Assembly (NCBI RefSeq): GCF_000765675.1
Contig: NZ_JRPA02000002.1
Span: forward strand, 62,001 to 126,000
Direction of reading: 5' to 3'
Source of the DNA: Helicobacter sp. MIT 05-5294
GTDB lineage: Bacteria > Campylobacterota > Campylobacteria > Campylobacterales > Helicobacteraceae
DNA length: 64,000 bases
A program made the position numbers and the translations under genes. Below the pieces are notes generated by a model. The model was given only the letters and a program-made list of their open reading frames with translations. It made no database searches and was not told where the DNA came from. Shown here piece after piece: positions 6,630 through 15,474 of this stretch (its first letter is position 1; each line of letters starts with the position of its first letter).

Positions 6630-7807
6630 TAAAAGAGTGTCCTTTGTGTTTAGAAAACAAAGGATTCTTTGAGATTTTTGGGGTGCAAAATACTTTTGCA
6701 AGTTCGGATATTTTTCCATTGCATATTCAAAAATCCATAGGTGATGTGGGTTATGGTAATGGAGATTGTGATATTAAGGTTGTGCAATGTCAAAATTGTG
6801 GATTTGCATTTAATGCAGATTTTGATATGGACAAAATGATACAGGCTTATAGTGTGCCAGAATACTATGCACAAAAATACTTCACCACAAGACTTTCTAA
6901 GGGGATAATAGATCTTAGGGATAAGTTTTTAGGCTTTTTGAATAAAGATAGCGTGGTTTTAGAGATTGCTCCGGGACATTGTGATTTGCTATTGGCTTTG
7001 GCAGGTGAAGTGAAATTTATTTATTCGCTTGATCCTAGCGTCAATAGCCAAAAAACAACAGCGAAAAATCAAAAGCACATTGTTGGATTTTTTGACAAAG
7101 AGCTTTTGGACAAAGAATTAGAGCATAAATTAGACTTTATTTATTTTAGGCATTTGTTGGAGCATATTGAGCACCCTAGGAAATTTTTAGAGGATATTAC
7201 TAGTTTCCTAAATGAGGGTGCAATGATTTATATAGAAGTTCCCAATTTTTTAAATAATGTCCAAAATGGGAGATTCTATGAGTTTTATCATGATCATGTG
7301 GGATATTACCAAGAAAATGTTTTAATCAACACACTAAATGAGCTTGGCTTTGAATTTTTAGATGTTTTGTATCCTTACGATTCGCAATGGATGGGATTGT
7401 TTTTCAGGAAAAACACAAAACTCCATAAGGAAAAATTGCCCGTTAAATTTTTTGACTTAGAAGATACGAATCGTTTTTCTAAATCTGTTGATTTGTTAAA
7501 TGGCTATTTAAGTGAAGCAGATAGCGTAGCGGTTTATGGAGGAGGGATTCTTGCAAATTCTATGTTGCCATTTATCACACAAGAAAACAAGGCGAAACTT
7601 AGAGTTTGTTTGGATAAAAATCCGGAAAAATTAGGTAGATTTTTACAAAGCTCACAAATACAGATTAAAGAAGCGAATCCGCAAAACTTGGAAGATATTG
7701 ATTGTATCCTTATGGCTATGGCTTTGCACGAAAATATGGTGTTAGAATCCGAGATTTTAAATTTCTCTCGTAATGGACTTTGGCGGGGGGGGGGGGGATT
7801 ATCCTAA
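6614..7807 (+). CDS. Sugar C-methyltransferase-like SAM enzyme with phase-variable 3' end
   Basis: The layout matches the three-part C-methyltransferases of deoxysugar pathways (NovU, TylCIII type). An N-terminal zinc-binding segment has CPLC and CQNCGF. A class I SAM domain has LEIAPG near residue 118 and HLLEHIEHP. A C-terminal Rossmann-like part contains VAVYGGGILANSM and is characteristic of that family. Such enzymes methylate carbon next to a keto group, so a branched deoxyheptose is possible. In C. jejuni the gene at this operon position is an unrelated heptose O-methyltransferase, also phase-variable. The coding end carries 13 G. At present the protein ends WRGGGGLS; with 14 or 11 G it would end IILTAKGIKKLKL at 7839, and with 12 G at 7814. 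Confidence 0.75.
   Translation: MGDSLIKECPLCLENKGFFEIFGVQNTFASSDIFPLHIQKSIGDVGYGNGDCDIKVVQCQNCGFAFNADFDMDKMIQAYSVPEYYAQKYFTTRLSKGIIDLRDKFLGFLNKDSVVLEIAPGHCDLLLALAGEVKFIYSLDPSVNSQKTTAKNQKHIVGFFDKELLDKELEHKLDFIYFRHLLEHIEHPRKFLEDITSFLNEGAMIYIEVPNFLNNVQNGRFYEFYHDHVGYYQENVLINTLNELGFEFLDVLYPYDSQWMGLFFRKNTKLHKEKLPVKFFDLEDTNRFSKSVDLLNGYLSEADSVAVYGGGILANSMLPFITQENKAKLRVCLDKNPEKLGRFLQSSQIQIKEANPQNLEDIDCILMAMALHENMVLESEILNFSRNGLWRGGGGLS
7785..7797 (+). repeat. Poly-G tract (13 G) at the 3' end of the methyltransferase gene
   Basis: Thirteen G follow GC. All three frames close shortly after it, at 7807, 7814 or 7839. Tract slippage therefore swaps short C-terminal tails rather than removing a domain. 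None of the three ends reaches the Shine-Dalgarno of gmhA. Confidence 0.9.
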
Positions 7808-7862
7808 CTGCTAAAGGAATCAAAAAATTAAAATTATAGATAAAAATTATAAGGAGTAATAA

Positions 7863-8453
7863 ATGAAAGATTATATTAAACGGCAGATTTCAGATTCGCT
7901 AGAAACGAAGCAGAAAATTCTCTTTAATGAGACGATATTAGAACAAATTAGACAGGCGGCTTCAAAATGCGTAGAGATTTATAAAAATGGCAATAAAACT
8001 TTGATTGCTGGTAATGGCGGAAGTGCCGCAGATGCACAACATATCGCAGGGGAATTTGTCAGTAGATTTTACTTTGATAGACCCGGGATTCCCTCTATCG
8101 CACTTACTACGGATACAAGCATTTTAACAGCTATTGGCAATGATTATGGGTATGAAAGGCTTTTTGCTAGACAACTAGAAGCAAATGGAGTCAAAGGAGA
8201 TTTGTTTATCGGAATCTCCACAAGTGGCAATAGTGCAAATATCCTCGACGCTTTGAAAGTGTGCAAAATCAAAGGGATTTTTAGTGTAGGTTTCAGCGGA
8301 GAAAGCGGAGGAAAAATGCAAGAGCTTTGTGATATTTGCATCAAGGTGCCTTCAAAAGAGACGCCCAGAATCCAAGAAAGCCATATTTTAATAGGGCATA
8401 TTATTTGTGCTATTGTTGAGGAAGAGATTTTTGGTAAAGGGTTTGCAAACTAA
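7863..8453 (+). CDS. gmhA: Sedoheptulose 7-phosphate isomerase
   Basis: This is a SIS-fold isomerase of 196 residues, the standard GmhA length. The motif GNGGSAADAQHIAGEFVSRF is diagnostic, and ISTSGNSANIL is the phosphosugar-binding loop. ATG 7863 follows AAGGAG. It converts sedoheptulose 7-phosphate to D-glycero-D-manno-heptose 7-phosphate, the first step to GDP-heptose (and to ADP-heptose for LPS core if this is the only copy). Its stop overlaps the hddC start (TAATG). Confidence 0.95.
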   Translation: MKDYIKRQISDSLETKQKILFNETILEQIRQAASKCVEIYKNGNKTLIAGNGGSAADAQHIAGEFVSRFYFDRPGIPSIALTTDTSILTAIGNDYGYERLFARQLEANGVKGDLFIGISTSGNSANILDALKVCKIKGIFSVGFSGESGGKMQELCDICIKVPSKETPRIQESHILIGHIICAIVEEEIFGKGFAN

Positions 8454-9127
8454 TGCAGGCGATTGTTTTGTGTGGTGGTTTAGGGACTAGGCTTAGAGAA
8501 ATCACTAAAGGGATTCCAAAGCCTATGGCATTAATTAATAGTAAGCCTTTTTTGGAATATATTTTAAAATATCTAAAATCACAAGGAATCACAAGCGTGG
8601 TTCTTGGTGTTTCCTATCGGTATGAAATGATTTGTGAGTATTTTGGGGATAACTTTTTGGACTTGGAGATTCTATATAGTATCGAAAAAGAACCGCTTGG
8701 CACGGGTGGGGCGATTAGAGAATCCTTGAAGTTGGCGCGTGAAAGTTTGGTTTATGTTTTAAATGGAGATACTTATTTTGATATTAATCTAAAATCTTTA
8801 GAGTTAGAAAAAGAAAGCAAGATTTGCTTAGGACTAAAAAAGATGCAAGATTTTGATAGATATGGCTGCGTAGAGATTGACAAGCAGGGATTCATTGAAG
8901 CTTTTAAAGAAAAAGAGTTTAGAAAAGAAGGCTTGATAAATGGTGGCATTTATCTAACGGGCAAGGATTTGTTTGATGGTTTTACATTGGAAGAAAAGTT
9001 TTCTTTTGAATCCTTTTTGCAAAGCCATTTTGTGGGATTAAAAGCTAGTGGGAAAGTTTTTGAGGATTATTTTATTGACATTGGGATTCCACAGGATTAT
9101 TTGAGGGCTCAAGAAGAGATGGAATGA
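8453..9127 (+). CDS. hddC: D-glycero-D-manno-heptose 1-phosphate guanylyltransferase
   Basis: This is a nucleotidyltransferase of 224 residues. The N-terminal LCGGLGTRLREITKGIPKPM is the NTP-binding signature. GTGGAIRES, LNGDTYFD and DIGIPQDYLRA follow in the family order. It would join GMP to heptose 1-phosphate to give GDP-D-glycero-alpha-D-manno-heptose. The start ATG overlaps the gmhA stop by one base. The assignment to the guanylyl (HddC) rather than adenylyl branch rests on the operon partners. Confidence 0.92.
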   Translation: MQAIVLCGGLGTRLREITKGIPKPMALINSKPFLEYILKYLKSQGITSVVLGVSYRYEMICEYFGDNFLDLEILYSIEKEPLGTGGAIRESLKLARESLVYVLNGDTYFDINLKSLELEKESKICLGLKKMQDFDRYGCVEIDKQGFIEAFKEKEFRKEGLINGGIYLTGKDLFDGFTLEEKFSFESFLQSHFVGLKASGKVFEDYFIDIGIPQDYLRAQEEME

Positions 9128-9184
9128 GTAAATTAAGAATCTTAGAAATATAGATCATTGTAACTACAAACCAAAGGAGCAAAA

Positions 9185-11425
9185 ATGGCAGCATTTTTAT
9201 TAACCATCAGTAAAACAGGTAAAGAAATCAACAAAGAAGCATTATCTTCCGCATTTAACAGACAAGAAAATGAACTTGTGGTGCAAAAATGTGCCAATGC
9301 AGCATTATATGTATTGAAATTTGGTTCTGTAATGGACGATACATTATTGCAAATCAATGATTCTTATTCCTTTGTGCAAGGTTTTATGCGAAATAGAGAT
9401 TCTCTAAAGCGCAACTTGCATTTAAGAATCCTAGAAAATACAGCCATTAAAGCATGGGATATTTCTACTCCTTGTGTGCATATCTTTTTAAACCCTACAC
9501 TTGTTAGAGTGCAAAATGGTTTAGGTTGTGGGGAAGTTTGCTTTTATTATCAAAACAAAGATTTTATGTTTTTTACTAATCAAATTAAACTCTTAGCTCA
9601 AGTTGCCACATTAGAGCTTAGAGAAGAATCTATGATAGCTTATGCTGGGCGGACACATTCTGTAAGCGAAAACACTCTTTTTAAAGATGTTATAAGAGTA
9701 GTTGGAGGAGATATTGTTAGGGTTGATTTGCAGACTTTACAAACACAAACCCTAAAGCCAAATATCGCAGAATCTGTTGATACAATGGATATTAAAGAGG
9801 CAATGAATAAAGCAGTTGCACTATATAGTGATTATCTAAGTGATGATTATATTTTGCAATCTGACAGAGTTTTGGGATTATCTGGTGGCAAGGATTCGCG
9901 TGGAGTTTTAGCAATTTTAGAGGTAAATGGTTTATTAGGTAATAAGATGTTGGTAAAAACAACAGGAGAATTTTATTCTCCAGAGGTTTTAAGCGCACAA
10001 GCGGTGATGTCTTGCTATCCTGAAGTCAAACACCAAATTACACCACGCAGCGAAATAAATCTCACAACAGAAAATATGGTAACGCGCGTTATAGGGAGTG
10101 CGTGGGCTTGTGATTTGCAGCTTTCTCTCGCAGATATGCTAGGAATTTCCTATAATAATAATATTACCTTTGGCGGGCATGAAAATGGGTTAAAATCAAA
10201 ACGCATTACAAATGATTCGAAGAAATTTTTGCAAAATAGCAAACAAATTTTAAATGCCGGTAAATTCCTAACCCAAGAAGCACAAAATGCCTTAGAAAAT
10301 GAGTTTGAAAATTATATTATTCCTTATCTGCAAGATATAAATCCCAATCAATTAGAACTCGTGGCACACCTTTTCGCTAGAAACTCCATCTTTGTTGCGC
10401 AGGGAAATACTTCGGTAAATGTTGGAGGTTGCACGATTCACCCCTATTTGGATTATGAGTTAAGCAGGATTGTAATGTCTGCACCCAAAGAATTAACCAA
10501 TACACAGTTATTATATTTCACCCTTATGTCTATGTCCAACAAGGGAATTGCAAATCTCCCCTTTTGTGCAGATTCGTTTCCTAAAGAATTATTCTCTTTA
10601 TTGCAGAAGCTTAAAATACCTTTTAACAAAAGTTTATATAATGTGATTCCTTTTAGCTTTAACGAACATTTCCCAACAGAAAAACGATTTGGATTCCTCC
10701 CTAAACGCACAATAATGCTTGGCACATTCTCTCAATGGATTGAAGAATTTATTAAAGCTAGACCTAATAGTTTTGGATTCTTAAATCAAAACTTCTTTAA
10801 TGCACTTAAAAAAGAACCCAAAGACATTAATTTCGCAGAAATGTATAGAATCTTAGGTATGCTTGTTTGTTGTCTATATTATGAATATGGAAATGCACTC
10901 TTTAGCCCTAAAAATCATCAAGAAATTTGTGAAGATTTGAAAAAGCAACTTACAAAAACAAGCACAATGCAAGTCTCACAAGGTATCATTACCCCTATTG
11001 AAACTAAAGACTATAATAATTGTATTGCGCATTTTACGCAAGAAAACCATAGATTACAAACAAGGATTTGTTCTTTTTCTCCTTTAAACATTGAAGAATC
11101 TCCCTATACAATCACCTTAGATACAAAAGAAAAAAAGAATTTAAGCATTGAATGTTATTTTTCCAAAGACAAAGAAATCAAAATCGGTGCAGGATTGATG
11201 AAAATCTATTGTGATGATAAAGATAGAGAATTAGAAGGCTTCTCCTATTCTGCGGGGGGGGGGGGGTATTATGTGTATTTAGATAGATTATCCGATTATT
11301 TGTTTGCATTAAAGATTAAGATTCCAGAAGATGTAAGCAAAGTAGAATTAGTCTTTAGTGTATGGAATAAATCAAAGAAGCAAAAGATTTATTTGCTTGA
11401 AAAACCAAGAGTGGTGTTGAAGTAG
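9185..11425 (+). CDS. Asparagine-synthase-like protein without the glutaminase cysteine; C-terminus phase-variable
   Basis: This 746-residue protein has an asparagine-synthetase-type ATP pyrophosphatase domain. The PP-loop SGGKDS lies at residues 233-238, with SGVTS-type spacing to a GHENG segment further on. The N-terminal 180 residues resemble the Ntn half of AsnB, but the chain starts MAAFLL. The Cys2 nucleophile needed to use glutamine is absent, so it would use free ammonia or another amine, or adenylate a carboxylate for a different purpose. A 13-G tract lies near residue 690; in the present phase 53 residues follow. Other lengths stop at 11282 or 11286. It closes the glycan operon, which suggests amide or amino-acid decoration of the glycan, but its substrate is unknown. 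Confidence 0.7.
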   Translation: MAAFLLTISKTGKEINKEALSSAFNRQENELVVQKCANAALYVLKFGSVMDDTLLQINDSYSFVQGFMRNRDSLKRNLHLRILENTAIKAWDISTPCVHIFLNPTLVRVQNGLGCGEVCFYYQNKDFMFFTNQIKLLAQVATLELREESMIAYAGRTHSVSENTLFKDVIRVVGGDIVRVDLQTLQTQTLKPNIAESVDTMDIKEAMNKAVALYSDYLSDDYILQSDRVLGLSGGKDSRGVLAILEVNGLLGNKMLVKTTGEFYSPEVLSAQAVMSCYPEVKHQITPRSEINLTTENMVTRVIGSAWACDLQLSLADMLGISYNNNITFGGHENGLKSKRITNDSKKFLQNSKQILNAGKFLTQEAQNALENEFENYIIPYLQDINPNQLELVAHLFARNSIFVAQGNTSVNVGGCTIHPYLDYELSRIVMSAPKELTNTQLLYFTLMSMSNKGIANLPFCADSFPKELFSLLQKLKIPFNKSLYNVIPFSFNEHFPTEKRFGFLPKRTIMLGTFSQWIEEFIKARPNSFGFLNQNFFNALKKEPKDINFAEMYRILGMLVCCLYYEYGNALFSPKNHQEICEDLKKQLTKTSTMQVSQGIITPIETKDYNNCIAHFTQENHRLQTRICSFSPLNIEESPYTITLDTKEKKNLSIECYFSKDKEIKIGAGLMKIYCDDKDRELEGFSYSAGGGGYYVYLDRLSDYLFALKIKIPEDVSKVELVFSVWNKSKKQKIYLLEKPRVVLK
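11254..11266 (+). repeat. Poly-G tract (13 G) in the asparagine-synthase-like gene
   Basis: Thirteen G follow TGC. In frame now. A change of one G truncates the protein at TAG 11280-11282 or TAG 11284-11286, removing about 50 C-terminal residues. Unlike the other 3' tracts, the sequence after it looks like real protein (beta-rich, mixed composition). Confidence 0.9.
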
Positions 11426-11529
11426 GGGGAACACAGAGAAATCATCAAAGGGTTGGATTCATCTATTGATTAAGCTAATGGTTGGTTTCTTTGGGTATCC
11501 ATAAACTACTGCGAAAAATAAACAAAAAT

Positions 11530-11641
11530 GTTACCTTTTGGCTTAAAATTCATTAAAATCTCTCCAAAAGTAAAACATTTTATTTTTTTTAAATAAAATG
11601 TTGAATAAATTTAGAAACATAAATTTTAACCTTTTGGAGGA
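11530..11641 (+). promoter_or_regulatory. Leader of lctP with competing complementary elements and an AT palindrome
   Basis: CCTTTTGG occurs at 11534-11541 and again at 11630-11637, where it overlaps the Shine-Dalgarno GGAGG (11636-11640) of lctP. CCAAAAG at 11564-11570 can pair with either copy. Between them lies a perfect 11-bp inverted repeat, ACATTTTATTT/AAATAAAATGT (11575-11585 with 11591-11601, T5 loop). The arrangement could form mutually exclusive folds that expose or hide the ribosome site. The pairings are seen; the regulation is inferred. The rest of the 219-base gap holds nothing else I recognise. Confidence 0.35.
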
Positions 11642-11644
11642 ATT

Positions 11645-13288
11645 ATGTGGCAACAGATTACTGACCCGCTAGGGAATATTATCTTAAGTGCAGTGGTGGC
11701 TTTTTTGCCTATTTTGTGCTTTTTGGTTTGTTTATTAGCTCTTAAGCTTAAAGGCTATCAAGCAGGTTTTGTCACTGTGATTGTCGCAAGTGCAGTGGCG
11801 TTTTTTGTTTATGAAATGCCTTTTTCGCTTATTGGCGCGTCTTTCGTGCAAGGCTTTGCGCAAGGTATGTGGCCTATTGCGTGGATTATTATTGCGGCGA
11901 TTTTCTTGTATAAGCTTTCTGTGAAGTCTGGCTCTTTTGAAGTGATTAAGCAAAGCGTAATGTCCATTACGCCTGACCACAGAATCCAAGTGATTTTGAT
12001 TGGGTTTTGCTTTGGCTCATTCCTAGAAGGTGCGATTGGATTTGGCGGACCTGTTGCGATTACGGCGGCACTTTTGGTGGGGCTTGGACTAAAGCCACTT
12101 TATGCAGCAGGACTTTGTTTGATTGCCAACACTGCGCCTGTGGCATTTGGTGCGGTTGGGATTCCAATTATCGCAATGTGTAATCTAGTAGGCGTGGATC
12201 AACATGCAGTTTCTGCAATGGTTGGTAGAATGCTTGTGCCTTTAAGCCTCACCGTGCCCTTTTTTATTGTATTCTTAATGGACGGATTCAAAGGCGTTAA
12301 AGAGACTTTTCCAGCGATTTTTGTTGCGGCTGTTTCTTTTACCGCGACACAATTTTTAAGCTCTAACTTCTTAGGTGCGGAATTGCCCGATATTGTCTCT
12401 GCGATTGTTTCTTTGGCTTGCACCACTTTATTCTTGAAAGTTTGGAAGCCTAGCAATATCTTTAGATTGGATAATGAAACGAATTTTTCAAACAACGAGC
12501 AGTTGGAATTGGGCGCGGTAGTGAAAGCGTGGATGCCTTTCATCTTGTTGATTATTTGTATTGTGATTTGGACGCAGCCTTGGTTTAAAGCTTTGTTTGC
12601 CAAAGGCGCGATTTTTGATTATACGCAAGTAACGATTGCGTTTAATAATATCCAAGGCGGAATCCTAGATGAAAATGGCAAGGCAATTTCTTTGAGTTTG
12701 CCGATTAACTTTGTTGCATTACAAGCAGGAACAGCGATTTTGTTAGCAGCATTTTTGACAATCTGGACGCTCAAAATCAAAGCAAGTGATGCGGGAGAAT
12801 GCTTTTGGGACACTTTAAGAGAAATGGCGATTCCTTGCATTACCATCGGGCTTGTTGTTGCGTTTGCTTTCATTGCTAAAAACTCTGCGATGAGTGCGAC
12901 TTTGGGATTAGCCTTTGCGCAAAGTGGAGATGCTTTTGCGTTCTTTAGTCCCGTGATTGGTTGGATTGGTGTTTTCTTAACAGGAAGCGATACAAGTGCG
13001 AATCTTCTCTTTGGTCCATTGCAACAAGTAACTGCTGGAGAATTGGGAGTAGGTGAAGCATTATTCCTAGCGGCTAACTCTGTGGGAGGCGTTGTAGGTA
13101 AGATGATTTCTCCACAAAGCATTGCGATTGCGTGTGCGGCGGTTGGTTTGGTAGGAAAAGAATCTGAATTATTCAAATTTACTTTGAAATATTCTGTTGG
13201 ATTTATTTTGTTGATTGGGATTTGGACCTTTATCATTGCATTTTTCTTAAATGGTATAATCCCCGATATTGTTCCGCTTGTAAAATAA
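11645..13288 (+). CDS. lctP: L-lactate permease
   Basis: This is an integral membrane proton/lactate symporter of the LctP family, 547 residues, with about a dozen hydrophobic segments. Motifs seen include FCFGSFLEGAIGFGGPVAIT, LIANTAPVAFGA, TGSDTSANLLFG and NSVGGVVGKMISPQS, all typical of the family. ATG 11645 follows TTGGAGG. It is followed 9 nt later by lutA, so uptake and oxidation are in one operon, as I remember for H. pylori. The leader has possible alternative folds. Confidence 0.95.
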   Translation: MWQQITDPLGNIILSAVVAFLPILCFLVCLLALKLKGYQAGFVTVIVASAVAFFVYEMPFSLIGASFVQGFAQGMWPIAWIIIAAIFLYKLSVKSGSFEVIKQSVMSITPDHRIQVILIGFCFGSFLEGAIGFGGPVAITAALLVGLGLKPLYAAGLCLIANTAPVAFGAVGIPIIAMCNLVGVDQHAVSAMVGRMLVPLSLTVPFFIVFLMDGFKGVKETFPAIFVAAVSFTATQFLSSNFLGAELPDIVSAIVSLACTTLFLKVWKPSNIFRLDNETNFSNNEQLELGAVVKAWMPFILLIICIVIWTQPWFKALFAKGAIFDYTQVTIAFNNIQGGILDENGKAISLSLPINFVALQAGTAILLAAFLTIWTLKIKASDAGECFWDTLREMAIPCITIGLVVAFAFIAKNSAMSATLGLAFAQSGDAFAFFSPVIGWIGVFLTGSDTSANLLFGPLQQVTAGELGVGEALFLAANSVGGVVGKMISPQSIAIACAAVGLVGKESELFKFTLKYSVGFILLIGIWTFIIAFFLNGIIPDIVPLVK

Positions 13289-13297
13289 GGTAAAACA

Positions 13298-14035
13298 ATG
13301 AGAAAAGTTTATTTTTTTGCTACTTGTTTAGGCACAGCTGTTTGTCAAGAAGCTGTGCTAAGCGGTGTCAAACTCCTCACGCGTGAGGGGGTTGAAGTGG
13401 TGTTTAAAAAAAATCAAACCTGTTGCGCCCAACCCTCTTTTAATTCAGGCTATTTCAAAGAAAGCAAAGAAGTTGCACTTCATAATATCCAACAATTTAG
13501 TGAGGATTATCCGATTGTCGTGCCAAGTGGCTCGTGTGCAGGTATGATGAGCCATGATTATTTGGAGCTTTTCAAAGGAGATTCCGATTTTGATTTGGTG
13601 AAACGATTTAGCGAACGCGTCATTGAATTAAGTCAATATTTAGATGAAGTTTTGGCGGTGGATTATGAAGATAAAGGGGAGAATGTTAAGGTTACTTGGC
13701 ATTCTAATTGCCATGCGTTAAGGATTCAACAAAGCGCACAAGCAAGTAAGAATCTTTTAAAACGACTAAAAAATGTAGAACTGATTCCTTTGGAGTTTGA
13801 AGAGGAATGTTGCGGATTTGGTGGGACATTTTCGGTTAAAGAACCCGAAATCTCCAATGCAATGGTAATGCAGAAAATCAAAGACATTCAAAGCACGGGC
13901 GCGAAGTATGTTATCAGCGGTGATGGAGGCTGTTTGTTAAACATTCAAGGCACGATGAGTAGATTGGGCATTGATACAAAAGGAATCCATCTTTATGAAT
14001 TTTTACTCAAGCGATTGGAAGGGGTGAGCTTATGA
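13298..14035 (+). CDS. lutA: L-lactate oxidation subunit LutA (CCG-motif Fe-S protein)
   Basis: This is a 245-residue protein with two cysteine-rich CCG-type domains. The first spans the Cys residues around FATCLG and TCCAQPSFNSGYF. The second has HSNCHALR and EEECCGFGGTFSVK. These bind heterodisulfide-reductase-type clusters. With LutB and LutC it forms the flavin-independent L-lactate dehydrogenase complex (LutABC/LldEFG), converting L-lactate to pyruvate. Its stop overlaps the lutB start (ATGA). Confidence 0.93.
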   Translation: MRKVYFFATCLGTAVCQEAVLSGVKLLTREGVEVVFKKNQTCCAQPSFNSGYFKESKEVALHNIQQFSEDYPIVVPSGSCAGMMSHDYLELFKGDSDFDLVKRFSERVIELSQYLDEVLAVDYEDKGENVKVTWHSNCHALRIQQSAQASKNLLKRLKNVELIPLEFEEECCGFGGTFSVKEPEISNAMVMQKIKDIQSTGAKYVISGDGGCLLNIQGTMSRLGIDTKGIHLYEFLLKRLEGVSL

Positions 14036-15474
14036 GTGTAGAACACAGAATCCCGCATGAAGAAATTGTGCATACAAAGTTGAATGATTCCCAAATGAGG
14101 GAAAATCTAAGCGTTGCTATGCACACACTTCAAAGAAATCGTTTAAAAATCATTGATGAAAAGTTTGAAGATTGGCAAGGGCTGCGACAAAAGGCAAAAC
14201 AAGCGAAAAACAATGCTTTGATGAGCTTAGAGGAAAGGTTGTTAGAGTTTGAAGAAAATGCTACAAAAAATGGCATACAAGTGCATTGGGCTTCTAGTAG
14301 CGATGATGCTTGTGAGATTATTTATGAATTAATGAAAGAGAAAAATATTCGCAAGATTCTTAAAGGCAAATCTATGGCGAGTGAGGAAATCGGGCTGAAT
14401 CACTTTTTAGAAAAAAAAGGAATCCGTGCGATTGAAACAGATTTGGGCGAATTGATTTTGCAACTCAATGGAGAAAGCCCAGTGCATATCGTCGTTCCTG
14501 CGATTCATCGCAATCGTTACGAAGTAGGTAAGATTTTTGAAGAAAAATTGGGTGCGAGTTTGGAATCTGAACCCGAAAAGCTCAACGCAATCGCAAGAAA
14601 ACACTTAAGAGATGAGTTTGAAGGTTTGCAAATGGGCTTAAGCGGGGTGAATTTCGCAATGTCAAAAGAGGGTGCATTTTGGTTGATTGAAAATGAAGGA
14701 AATGGGAGAATGTGCACCACAGCTCCAGAGATTCATGTCGCAATTTGTGGGATTGAAAAGGTTATGGAGACTTTTGAAGATGCGGCGACAATGGTGCATT
14801 TGCTAACACCCTCTGCGACAGGACAATTTATCCCAACTTATAACAACATCATCACTTCTCCACGAAAAGACGGAGATTTAGATGGACCTAAAGAAGTGCA
14901 TATCGTGCTTTTTGACCACCATAGAAGCGATATGCTTTCTCATTTAGATTATTATGAGGCGTTGCGTTGCATTCGTTGTGGAGCGTGTATGAATTTCTGT
15001 CCTGTTTATGACAAAATCGGTGGACACACTTATCAGACGATTTATCCCGGACCTATTGGCGAAGTGATTAGTCCGAATCTTTTTGGTATTGATTTAACGG
15101 GCGATATTTTGAGTTTTTGTTCGCTTTGTGGAAGATGTAGCGAGGTTTGTCCTGTGAAGATTCCTTTGGCGGATTTGATTCGCAAACTTAGAGCAAACAA
15201 GATTGGGCAAGGTAAGAATCCCCCGTTGGGTGCGAGTATGCTAAAACCCGATAAAAACGAGGCATTGGGTATGCAAGGATTTGCTAAAGTCGCAACCAAT
15301 GGCGCATTGTGGAGATTTTCTTTAGGTAGTGCGCATTTCTTTAATGGTGCGTTGCATCGCTTTAAGGATTCTTTGCCTGTGATTAAAAAATGGAGTGCTT
15401 TCAAGGATTTACCACAACTTAAAGGTAATCTATATCAAGAGATTCAGAAGTTGCAAGGAGTGCATTATGAATAG
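14032..15474 (+). CDS. lutB: L-lactate oxidation subunit LutB (2x[4Fe-4S] protein)
   Basis: This is the 480-residue LutB/LldF protein. The N-terminal two thirds are the LUD domain, with GKSMASEEIGLN and GVNFAMSKEGAFWLIENEGNGR. Two [4Fe-4S] motifs follow: CIRCGACMNFCP from Cys313, and CSLCGRCSEVCP. They pass electrons from lactate to the respiratory chain. Start ATG 14032 overlaps lutA; the end overlaps lutC by 8 nt. Confidence 0.94.
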   Translation: MSVEHRIPHEEIVHTKLNDSQMRENLSVAMHTLQRNRLKIIDEKFEDWQGLRQKAKQAKNNALMSLEERLLEFEENATKNGIQVHWASSSDDACEIIYELMKEKNIRKILKGKSMASEEIGLNHFLEKKGIRAIETDLGELILQLNGESPVHIVVPAIHRNRYEVGKIFEEKLGASLESEPEKLNAIARKHLRDEFEGLQMGLSGVNFAMSKEGAFWLIENEGNGRMCTTAPEIHVAICGIEKVMETFEDAATMVHLLTPSATGQFIPTYNNIITSPRKDGDLDGPKEVHIVLFDHHRSDMLSHLDYYEALRCIRCGACMNFCPVYDKIGGHTYQTIYPGPIGEVISPNLFGIDLTGDILSFCSLCGRCSEVCPVKIPLADLIRKLRANKIGQGKNPPLGASMLKPDKNEALGMQGFAKVATNGALWRFSLGSAHFFNGALHRFKDSLPVIKKWSAFKDLPQLKGNLYQEIQKLQGVHYE

